A DNA stretch of 64,000 nt from Eleusine coracana subsp. coracana (taxonomy: Eukaryota > Streptophyta > Magnoliopsida > Poales > Poaceae). The position numbers and the translations under genes are program-made. This document shows, piece after piece, positions 1 through 9,405 of this stretch. The notes under the pieces were generated by a model. It did not search any database and was not told where the DNA came from. It saw only the letters and a list, made by a program, of their open reading frames with translations. Location: assembly GCA_032690845.1 (NCBI GenBank), contig CM064430.1:8170949-8234948 (forward strand), read 5' to 3'. The first letter of the stretch is position 1. Each line of letters begins with the position of its first letter.

Positions 1-116
1 AAACCTTGTGCAAGGAAAACCAAGCACAAGTGTATATAAGAGCTTTCCTTCAAGCGGGAGAGTAACAAATTTAGTCTGGCTATAACATACAGTTTTGTCC
101 AATTTTTTTCTTTTCC

Positions 117-120
<4 letters not shown>

Positions 121-197
<77 letters not shown>
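121..197. repeat. (TA)n microsatellite
   Basis: An uninterrupted TA dinucleotide run of about 38 units. Such runs are highly variable in length, so the exact count is unreliable. Confidence 0.95.
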
Positions 198-199
<2 letters not shown>

Positions 200-222
200 A
201 AGAGTGTATTGGCTATCACTTA

Positions 223-457
223 CTCCCTCCGTTCTTAAATTGTTGTCGTTATTAACTTTTTTAGTTAATTTTAACCATTTGTCTTATTTAAAAAAAATTA
301 AGTAATATCATATAAGTTGTCATAATTTGTATTATTATCAAATGAAATTGAAGCATAACTTAAAATTTTACATATTTGAAATAATATTTTGAATAAGACG
401 AATAATCAAAGTTGACGAAAAAAGTCAACAACGATAACAATTTAAGAACGGAAAGTG
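223..457. mobile_element. Stowaway-type MITE (Tc1/mariner)
   Basis: The ends form a long inverted repeat. The left end reads CTCCCTCCGTTCTTAAATTG, and the reverse complement of the right end gives the same series with a few changes in the first bases. Both ends are flanked by TA (221-222 and 458-459), the mariner/Stowaway target. CTCCCTCCGT is the classic grass Stowaway terminus. There is no coding capacity. About 235 bp. Confidence 0.9.
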
Positions 458-817
458 TATCAGTTGTCACATGTAGTCATCCTTAAGGTCGTGTTTGGCT
501 CTATATTAAAGAATGTTTTGTTAAAAGTTTCACATCAAAATGTTTAAAATGTTATTGCTAAAGTTTCTATCGAAAAGTTTTTAATAAAACATTATGTGTA
601 CATTTTTTTAGAAAAATGGAAAGTTTTTGGCAAAAAGAGGGTTACCATCTGATCGATCCATAATAACTGAATAAGTTGATGTGCCATATGGCTCTATTCC
701 ATCATCAACAAGGTATGTAATCTGGATCTGGCCATAATCTGGCCTTGATCTGGACATCAACAATTTTCCAAATTGTTGTGGCAGTCGTTATATTTGATAA
801 TACTTGATCCATACTTA
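458..817. other. AT-rich spacer without a supported gene
   Basis: Nothing coding is supported. The stretch at 487-650 (starting near GTGTTTGGCTC) resembles decayed MITE sequence, but no paired terminus was found. Confidence 0.5.
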
Positions 818-945
818 GGCCTTGTTTAGGTAATCTTAATCCATATGGATTAGAGTGGATTGGGGTCAAAAATGAACTAAATTCCTCTCCAATCCCTCCC
901 AATCCATATAGATTGGAGTGTATTGTTTAGTATCTAAACAAGGTC
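818..945. mobile_element. Tourist-type MITE (PIF/Harbinger)
   Basis: The termini GGCCTTGTTTAG (left) and CTAAACAAGGTC (right) are inverted repeats, each flanked by TTA (815-817 and 946-948). A 3-bp TTA/TAA TSD is diagnostic of PIF/Harbinger MITEs. The inner arms (TAATCCATATGGATTAG and related sequence) extend the fold-back. Length 128 bp, non-coding. Confidence 0.88.
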
Positions 946-948
946 TTA

Positions 949-2394
949 AGCATTGCATGCTTCTCATTCCTCAATTACTGCAGGGATGAATTGTTGCAGC
1001 AATAGCTTTGCCTCCGGCTTATGGCATAAGTATTGTACCAAACACAAATGAGAAAAAGGGACTTGTATCCAAAAGCGAGGAGAAACAATTTTAGATTTTA
1101 AGCTACAAACACTTTATGTAGCTTCTCCTCCCTTTCCCCTCACATATGCAGCAAGTAAGTTTGAGGCAGAGCTATTTTGCCAAACTTTTTTCCAAATAAC
1201 TTTGGCTTTATTAAAAAGTTGCTTCACTGGATAAGCTAGAGCAAAAGCCATTTTAGCATGCGCTGCCTTACCAAATGGCCCCGAAGAAGGGGAGTAAAGT
1301 AAACAAACGATAATTTACTTTATGTTATTAGTACCATGCATTTAGACGTATAGCTTAATTCTTGGGGTTGCCGGCTGAAGGGCATCGTCTCCCGAACCAG
1401 CATCCGTGGGCTTTAATACAAGAAAACGATTGGCGAGACAACCAAAAAAAAAAAAGCTCAAACGCATCTCACAACTGCAATTCAACCCTTCTACGGACTA
1501 CGCCCCATTATTACTTGGTGCAGTATGAACTATAATCTGGACCTTTCGATCAAAATCAATGGGTGACACAAGTCTATAATCGAGGCTACTATAAGCGCTC
1601 AGTATTGTCTAAACAAGTAAGAGCACAAGTTTTTTTGTTAGTACTAAAATAAACCCTATATACCAGTCGACGGTTCTATTAGCCCTGCTCTAAGGTGTAA
1701 CTAAAAGGTGTGACACAAATTTATATGAAATACTATAATACTGCATTTGTTGAACAACGTTGACCAGAAGGAAACATTAGCTATGGCCTATGGGTCTCTG
1801 TTGGGCTTGGGCACCTGTTTTTTATGAACACATAAATGCATGTCTTATGCTAATTCAATTTGCTTCCTTCACATATTTCCTGTTCAACCCACATGTTTGA
1901 CATTGCGTCGACATATTTGTGGATCAAATGCATGCATGCGACGTTTGAACTGTGGCGGCGCCATCATCTTGTCTCAGCTTATCCATGGATGTCTTTTCAA
2001 AAACCACAAACATTTCAGATTACATTTTTAATTTACCCCTTAATTAATTCATAATATCTTACCGACTTTGTCAGTACACCATAAAACAACCCACTAATAT
2101 TAAAGCAACTGCACTGGACTTACGGATCAATCTTTGGTCATTACTCATCACATGCTATCTCTCTGCTCAACTATTATTATCCTTTTCAAAGCTAGTCAAT
2201 AGTCGACATGCATGAATGCCTGCGAGCCTACTGTTCTATGCAATTTTTCTGCGTCCAGACGAGAAGAATCTAAGGAGTCAAAACATGCGTTTACTAAACA
2301 TTTCTGATCTGCCATGATCCACATCTACATGAAGGGACCATCCCAGTACGTGAAATAAACTTTGCTTTCGATCATGCATTCATATTTTCTCTGA
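949..2394. other. Intergenic flank, no gene seen
   Basis: Short open frames around 1840-2050 have no recognisable domain, splice structure or conservation signal. The sequence is ordinary AT-rich grass intergenic DNA, and no paired transposon ends were found in it. Confidence 0.6.
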
Positions 2395-2403
2395 TATCTA
2401 AAC

Positions 2404-3247
2404 CGGATTTTTATCTACAGGATATTAAAAAAAACGTGTATCTCTAGGACACCGTACCAGTTGACTTTGGCTCTTGGACACTGCAAAAAATAAGAATTTG
2501 TCCTGCACTACCTTTATTATTTTAATATTTTTTTTAATAAGAGGAGATAATATGTTGTAAATGACACAAATGCCCCTAGCTCATCTCCTCCACTATTGTT
2601 TCTCGCGGCTTGGCCAGCTCCCCTGACCCCGCCGCCTTCACCTCCCTCCTCATCGCGTTCCTTGATCGAGGCGCCGCCGTCAAGTGACCGCGTGTTTGTG
2701 CCAAGCTCGTTGTGGACCCGACGTGAAGGTGACAATGCCATGGCGTAGCGTGGAGTGGTGTGAGGTGAGAGGAGTTTTTGACGGTGATGCAGCACCTCAG
2801 GGTGCTCATCAAGGGATGGACGTGGATCTCCATTGACGAGGAGGAAGATACATGTGAGGATGAAGAAGATAAGTCAGGGAAAATTCAGTCTTTCTACCAT
2901 TAAAATAATTACTCCCTTTGTCCCAATATAATTGATGTTTTAGCTTCAAGCAAAAAAATTAAGAAGAAGTATAAAAAGTAGATGCACAGAAAACAAGGAG
3001 GGGTGGGATAGAGATAGAGATATATTAGAAATAGAGAAAGTTACATCGAGAAGTGAGAATTATAAGTATTTTGGGACAAATGGAGTTGGCTAAAATATCA
3101 AATATTTCGGGACAGAGGGAGTATTTTATTTGGTGTGCTGTCCTATAGACAAATATAATTTTTCACAGTATCTAGGAGACAGTCAGCCGGCACAGGTGTC
3201 TTAGAGACAAATACACATTTTCTGAGTGTCATGTAAACAAAAATCCC
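2404..3247. mobile_element. Pack-MULE-like element with long TIRs and GC-rich core
   Basis: About 100 bp at the left end (starting CGGATTTTTATCTACAGG) pairs imperfectly with the reverse complement of the right end (starting GGGATTTTTGTTTACATG), including shared TCTCTAGGACACC/TCTCTAAGACACC blocks. Flanking 9-mers TATCTAAAC (2395-2403) and TATCTAAAA (3248-3256) match at 8 of 9 positions, as expected for a Mutator-type TSD. The core at about 2575-2875 is abruptly GC-rich against AT-rich flanks, as is typical of captured gene fragments in Pack-MULEs. Open frames there (for example 2517-2795 minus) have no domain I recognise. A younger Stowaway MITE sits inside. Confidence 0.72.
2912..3121. mobile_element. 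Stowaway MITE nested in the Pack-MULE-like element
   Basis: The left end CTCCCTTTGTCCCAATATAA and the reverse complement of the right end (CTCCCTCTGTCCCGAAATAT) form a terminal inverted repeat, with TA on both sides (2910-2911, 3122-3123). It is about 210 bp, non-coding, and lies wholly within the inverted ends of the 2404-3247 element, so it inserted later. Confidence 0.88.
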
Positions 3248-3500
3248 TATCTAAAAACGCACTATATAGCTGGCTGCACAGAAATGCTAGAATTGAAATT
3301 ATTGGAGGCAACAGGAACATCATGTTGCGAGGATGTGTACTCTATTGAGTCATGTGATTTCGATTGAACAGACCATGAGGAAAATGTAGGAATAACTTAA
3401 AGTGTCGCCCAGATACTCCTTTTTTCTTTAGGTAACCACTGAAATTATCTCAATCTGCTTAATAATAATATAAATTAGATCTGCACAGTTTATGGACAGT

Positions 3501-3771
3501 CAGGGGCGGAGCTCCCATAAGTTCTGTGTATTCCTAGGAATACCCAAGATTTATGCCATAAGTTCAATATATAAGTGGTTCAACCAATAAGGTAGAGAAA
3601 AATACATTATAATTCTATCAAATACTCCCAAACTTCTCTTGAATGACTGAGATATCTTAATTGGAACAATTTTTAACGATCATTTCATAATATTATGGAC
3701 TTTTATTTATGTGATTCAGTATTTTTCTATGATTGGGAATACCCTGTTGTCAAGTCCTGACTCCGCCACTG
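3501..3771. mobile_element. hAT-type MITE
   Basis: The termini CAGGGGCGGAGCTCC and (right end, reverse complement) CAGTGGCGGAGTCAGG are inverted repeats. A perfect 8-bp duplication TGGACAGT lies at 3493-3500 and 3772-3779, the hAT hallmark. Length 271 bp, no coding capacity. Same terminal type as the larger element at 8498-9405. Confidence 0.92.
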
Positions 3772-3962
3772 TGGACAGTTTATGTTATTTTTAGTCACAC
3801 TGAAATAAATTTATTATATCAAGGATAGTGAAAATATATTGAAACAAGATAAAATGGTATAGAATCGGAAAAGGATTTCAAATCTAAAATCATATAAGGT
3901 GCACGAGCAAAACTTGTAAGTTTGTAACACCAGCCGATAGTTTATACGAAAACTTCGAGTTG

Positions 3963-4614
3963 AGTAAAATGCACAGCACATATATAATTTGGTCTATGAA
4001 AAAACAACTATTTTGAAGTGAAAGACATGATTTCTTTTGTGTGAAATACACTGTGGGCTCTAAAAATCTATTCGAAAAATTCTGATCTAGATCCATCACC
4101 TTTTAAAACGTCCATCTGAGTTCATGAACTAATTATATAACAAGCTAATGTCCATACCTCTCCACATGTTTATGACTGAGGTGTCAATGCTAATGTGGGG
4201 CGAAGCATGGCAGCATGGATTGCCAAAAACAATTTCACCGGTGCCTTAGCCAGGCTGGAACCAACATGAATGACACACAAAGGCAAACTCATCCAAGGCA
4301 TTCTCAATCAGATGGAGTTGCTTAAAGCTCGATGGAAAAGAGCACAATGGCAGTAGAGACATCTACGATGGCTAGGGCGACAGAGGGCACGGCCTTGGGA
4401 AGTAAGTAGCTAAGCATCATTGCAGCACTATTGATTTCCATGTGGTGTTTAGCAAAAAATTAGTTCGTGGACCTAAAAAACAATACTCAAATTAAGATGT
4501 ATAGACTTGAGTTTAGCTAGAAATTAGTTCGTAGATCTAGATGGACATTTTCAAATTTGATAGACCTATATGAGAATCCTCAAAAAGTTTAAGGACTTAT
4601 GGTGCATTTTACTT
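3963..4614. mobile_element. Probable MULE-type MITE
   Basis: AGTAAAATGCAC near 3964 is mirrored by GTGCATTTTACT near 4602-4613. Further in, GTCCATCT and GTTCATGAACTA on the left pair with AGATGGAC and TAGTTCGTAGA on the right. This sequence type is common in grasses as a non-coding fold-back element. I could not define a clean TSD, so the exact borders are uncertain. Confidence 0.5.
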
Positions 4615-4815
4615 TTTTTGTTCTTTTTAATATGTTAGTATGAATTTGTAAGTGCAAATTTTTTGAGTCAGAATATTCAATTGTAAAACCATATAATAAT
4701 GAAGAATTTCAAGTGCAAACAGAGCAAGTTCCGTGGAAGGCATCTAACCTCCATGGTCCTATATGGTCAATAAGAATCATGCCATGTCTCAATGCACATA
4801 CTCTTCTTACTTAAT

Positions 4816-6178
4816 TGTCAAGGGGGGGGGGGGGGGGGGGGCAGAAACCGGGGGTGCCACATGGCACCACTCAGAGGCCCGTCAGTATCCGAGACAGCTG
4901 GCCCACCGAAGCCTCATCGAGGCATCCCTCACATGGGCCCCGCGAAAAGAATCCCCCGTGCTAGCCAAATCTCAGAAGCAAGGGCCACACCTCTCTCGAC
5001 TCACTCGACCCTCCAGGGGTCAAAGGCCAGACGCGATTTGCTCGACCCTCGGGGGTTGAAGGCCCGCCACGATTCGCTCGACCGATCACGAGGCCCTGAT
5101 GCGGCTCACTTATCCAAGCTAGATGACTCAGCCGCTCTCCCCATCTTATCACCTCCAAGGTAAGGACAAGGCGGTACACTGTTGCCTCGATCGTAATAAC
5201 AATAAGAGGGATCAGGACCACCGGATAAGCTCAGACCCCGTCAACTCTCATCGATGGGACCCGCCTCGAGACAAGATGACTCGACGAATAACTGACCGAG
5301 CCGGAAATAGGGGTGGAGTAACTCGATTGCCCTGCTAGGATGGGACGGATCCCCGCTCCCAGCAAGGCCAAACAAACACAACCTAATGCATCGACCCCCG
5401 ACGAGGGGGTCGAGCAGGACGATGGTCAACAACTACCAACCGTCTTGCCTTAACTGCTAAACCCACCCCAAGCGCATAGTATCGAGGAGTCAAATCACTC
5501 CCATACCTACCCCGCTCATCATCACCAATGCCCGCTGATGGTGGCAGGCATGGCAAGGCTCGCTGCGCTGCCATCATCGATGACACCCCCAATTGTGATG
5601 ATGCAGGACGGTTCAATGGACAGGTCAATCGAACCTAGCCTGAACAACGTGACACACGCATGCTGCACCACTCCACATATGGCGGAGCATGCCATCCACA
5701 GGAACAAAAGAGGGCTCAATATGACGATGGGAAACAGGGGCACGCTCGGACACAGTGCCCCCTGACACAAGACCGAAACAACAGGGCCCGTGAGGACTGA
5801 AGGCTGTGCCTTCGACCAAGGTCTTCGCCTTCTTTAGCACGACTTCACCAACTCCACATGTGTAGAAATCTTTGTTTCTCTCTCTGTAAATGGGTTCGGC
5901 TCCCTTGAGGTATAAAAGGGAAGGCCTATCTCATCTCTAAGATACAATCGCACACACCCACACACACGCACAGGAGCAACAAGAGACTTGGAGGCTTCTC
6001 CTCTCTCGCAACCATTATACTCCTCACCCCGTGCAAGTAACATGAGCTGGTCTGAGAACTAGACGTAGTGGGCCTCCCCGAACTAGTATAATCCCCCGTG
6101 TCCTCTTGCATAGCCATCGTCAAAATTGGAACACGTACCCGGAACAAATTCTACTAGCTGGTGATCTAAACATCGACA
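4816..6178 (+). repeat. 5' LTR of gypsy element 1
   Basis: It starts TGTC just after the TTAAT TSD and ends CGACA immediately before the primer-binding site. It aligns along its length with 50391-52396, apart from about 53 bp missing in the 3' copy and a 687-bp insertion there. It contains a 20-odd-base G run near its start. TATAAAAGGG near 5911 is a plausible promoter TATA box, followed by CA-rich sequence. Confidence 0.88.
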
Positions 6179-6197
6179 GTTGGCATGCCGGGTAGGG
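6179..6197 (+). other. Primer-binding site of gypsy element 1
   Basis: GTTGGCATGCCGGGTAGG follows directly after the LTR. Its counterpart in gypsy element 2 is GTTGGCACGCCAGGAAGG. This is the usual tRNA-complementary start of RIRE2-like elements; several substitutions show decay. Confidence 0.8.
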
Positions 6198-6410
6198 GAA
6201 TTTAGCGCGTTTCACTTCACAACCACCTTCCATTTTGGATGGCCACTTCCTCCGTGTTCTGGGCTCCTGGCTCTAGCATTTTCTTTGAGAGACTGGAGTT
6301 CGTCGCCACAGGTGACCAGAAGTTGTTGTGCGTCAACATCCTGGCGTCCTCACCACCTCTAGCCCCTGGCACCCGCCATCGCGGCGGCGCGCCTGTGGTG
6401 GCTGGAGGAC

Positions 6411-8340
6411 TTGGGCCGCACACTTGACTTCGTCGTTGCAAGGGATGGGACGTTAGAACTCACCGACGAGTCACTCCTGGACCCTATCACGGTGGCCACG
6501 ACCATCACCAGTGAAGCGATGCGCGTGGTTTGGCTTGAGCCGGCTAGGCCACGGGTTGTCAACCAGCTCGTGCCACCAACCGACTATGGCGACCAGCTAT
6601 GGTTCTGCCTAAACCGTTATTTCGGCCCCGTGCCTGACCAGAACAACCTCCGGTAGTTCATGTTCGAGCTCGTAAACATCCATGGACAGCTCCTCAAGGG
6701 CAAGCCTGTCCATCCGGACAGGCTCACTAAAGCTCCCCCAAACGGTTACCCGCACGGCCTGCAAAATGCCGTGGGATGTATCCAAGACATGGCCGTCCAC
6801 CGGACGGTTCCTGCCTTTGCGGGCTCTGGTTTCATCGATGTAATCGAGCGCCCGGACAAATCCCTTTTCAATCTTCTCGACATGGGGTCGCCGGAAGACT
6901 TCAGTTCTAGCTCAGGAAGCTGCGCAGGAAGCTACGATCTCTCGCACGAATGCCACATGGTGTAGCTCGCACCCACGCAGGCTACTGGGGGTGCTGAAAC
7001 CTCAGCCGTCGGGGCAATGGCAAACCCTAGAGTCCCCGCTCTAGCAAACCCAACGGCGTTTGTGGGGGCAAGGGAAATGATTGTTGACATCCCCGTCGTC
7101 GCGGCCGGCGAGCCACATCATACGCCTCGCCCGAAGGACCCCGAACAACTGCTGAAGGCTAGAAGGGCGGAGTTGGAAGAAACCCGACGACAACTTGAAC
7201 ATGGGAAGGAAGAGATAGACCGCGAGTAAGCCCACTCCAGCGCGGGCGGACATGCTCAGGCCATGGCTTGCGATGTCCACCAACGCATCCTCGTCGACGA
7301 CCAGGGGCCACTGTAGTTCACTCGTGCGGGACAAAATATAGCGGTGGCTGTCACGCTACTCAAGACCCTCCTCGAGCCTGCGATGTCAGAGGCCCAGCAG
7401 GCCCGATGAAAGTCGCGACTCTTCTTGCCAAGGCCGCCGAGCTCCAGGCGGAGAGCTCATAATGCCTTGCCGCCCAGGCCAGCCAACAAATTTCCACGTC
7501 CAGGCGCGTCGGAAGGGGCAGCATCATTGGGTCACAGCAGCACTCGGTTCGACAGTCCCCCTCCCGGCCGGAGGTGCACCCAAGAAAACCTCAGTTTATG
7601 ACTAGGTCAGGCCTTATCAGGACACGTGCCACACCCTTAGGGCACACCGACGTGAAAAAGAGCGGCTGAACAATGAAAGGGGTCACCAACCATGCTGTGA
7701 AGGCTGGTACGATGACACTGATGAAGAGAGGAACCCGAGCCCGAGCCCTCCTGGACCTCGGGTCTTCAGTTCGCGTATCCACAGCATCGAGTTCCCGTAA
7801 TGCTTTCTGGTGCCGACGACCATCACCAAGTATGTGGGCGAGACAGATCTCAAACTCTGGCTCAAGGACTACCGCCTCGCGTGCCACATGGGAGGCGTGA
7901 TCGACAACCTGGATAGTATCCGCAATCTCCCTCTGTACCTCGCTGACTCGGCCCGTGCTTGGCTTGAACACCTCCCTGAGGGTCAGATCTATGACTGGGT
8001 GACTTGAGGGACATCTTCATTGGAAACTTCTAGGGAACCTACGTCCGCCTGGGCAACCCCTAGGACCTCAAGAATTGCCAGCAGAAAGCCAGCAAGTCCC
8101 TTAGAGATTACATCCGGTGCTACAGTAAGAAGTGAACGAGCTGCCCAACGTGGGCGACGTGGACATCGTCGGAGCCTTCATCTCTAGCACGACCTCAGAG
8201 CGGCTCATCCAGGAGCTGGGCCAAAAGGGTCCGCGCACTGCTGATGAGCTCCTAGACATCGCCACGAGCTTTGCCTCTGGCAAAGAATGCATGGGGGCGG
8301 TCCTCCAGCACATGTCACAGGGAAAAGGCAAAGGCAAGTA
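6411..8340 (+). pseudogene. gag of gypsy element 1, broken
   Basis: One frame runs from 6411 to about 7417 and is interrupted by five stops (for example TAG at 6654-6656, 6963-6965 and TAA at 7227-7229). It encodes a leader and a coiled-coil-like charged stretch (residues with EETRRQLEHGKEE) typical of grass gypsy Gag N-termini. After a frame change, 7810-8007 gives the retrotransposon Gag core (KYVGETDLKLWLKDY, then ARAWLEHLPEG), and 8132-8341 the distal Gag part ending in a lysine/glycine-rich tail. No intact CCHC knuckle is left. It would form the capsid. Several stops and at least two frameshifts make it non-functional. Confidence 0.8.
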
Positions 8341-8354
8341 GGAGGAAGGGGCTG

Positions 8355-8431
8355 GCGATGGTCCCTCCAACCGTCCAAAAAAAAGAAGAACTAGTCGTGG
8401 GCCGGGCGATGGTCCCTCCAACCGTCCAAAA
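8355..8431 (+). repeat. Direct repeat at the gag/pro junction
   Basis: GCGATGGTCCCTCCAACCGT followed by CCAAAA occurs twice, at about 8355-8380 and 8406-8431. The first copy is in Gag-tail sequence (GDGPSNRPKK). The second runs straight into sequence that belongs after the protease, so the repeat marks a rearrangement that removed the protease. Confidence 0.7.
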
Positions 8432-8497
8432 ATTCATGGTCATCCCCAACTACACCTACCTAAAGCTCAAGATGCCGGGACCAAAAGGGGTCATCAC

Positions 8498-9405
8498 CAG
8501 TGGCAGAGCCAGGGGGAGGCCAGCAAGGGCCGTGCCCCCCCCTAAGGCCTTCCACAATGGTACTGTGGATCGATGCCCAAAAGACTACGAGCACCGCTCC
8601 CACCACTGTGTCAACCGATGCTGAAAGCCGATCGATGCTCAAAAAACGGGAGCGGAGCAACTACTTGCTCCAATGCTCATTTATTAGAAAACTATTTCTG
8701 TGCAGCTACTTGCTCAACCGCCAGGGTGAAGTCAGCATTTGGGAGCCACGGTTGGCCAAGCTTTGTAGTATTTTATTTTATGTGGGAGCCATGGCCTACT
8801 GTTGGCATCGAAGCCCACCAGTGTTTTTTTTTGCTCAATGCCCACTTACCTCTTGTGGGACCCGATTTCTTCAAGGGAGCGCTTCCATTGTGGAAGGCCT
8901 AACACCGAACAAAAAAATGTTGAATGCATGGCTTATGGTTGTAAGTAAATGATTACTAACCATATGACCTTGATTAGTGTCTAGATTAGTAGCAAATAAA
9001 CTGTTTGTAATATTGTAACTCTAATTTGTTTCTTGTCACTAACCAATGTAGATACTCTTCTCAAAGTTGGACTATTGCTCTTGAAACTCCTCATCAAGAA
9101 ACAAAAACTAAAATGATGTGATATTTTTAAAAGTAGAATTATGAGTTTGATGATGAAATATTTAGTCAGCTTGCTATATAAATAAAAGAAGAACGGGAAG
9201 GGATGTGATGTGTTAAGTGTACTACTAAAATGAATAACGTTAGTTCTTCTTCTTTTTTGTCTACCATTTTTAATGGGACTGTAGATTTTTATATGAAAAA
9301 ATGCATCGATAAGTTGTGAAAATTTAGTGAAACATATGAAAATTCTTGTGTTGATAAGTCTAATTGGCCGGCCCCCGTTATGTAAAATTTCTGGCTCCGC
9401 CCCTG
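8498..9405. mobile_element. Non-autonomous hAT element inside gypsy element 1 pol
   Basis: The termini CAGTGGCAGAGCCAG (left) and CAGGGGCGGAGCCAG (right end, reverse complement) match at 13 of 15 positions. A perfect 8-bp TSD GTCATCAC lies at 8490-8497 and 9406-9413. The gypsy reading frame resumes across the site (PGPKGVIT followed by VSASLQCAF). The 908-bp interior has no transposase; open frames at 8500-8952 look random. Confidence 0.93.

Noticed and set aside
121..197. (TA)n as a possible matrix-attachment or origin site
   Set aside because: A plain dinucleotide repeat with no further signal.
4792..5221. Long frames on both strands in the 5' LTR of gypsy 1
   Set aside because: LTR sequence of a dead element, GC-rich and repeated in the 3' LTR with shifts; not coding.
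8500..8952. A 150-aa frame in the hAT element
   Set aside because: Begins at the transposon end and shows no transposase motif (no BED finger, no hATC dimerisation pattern).
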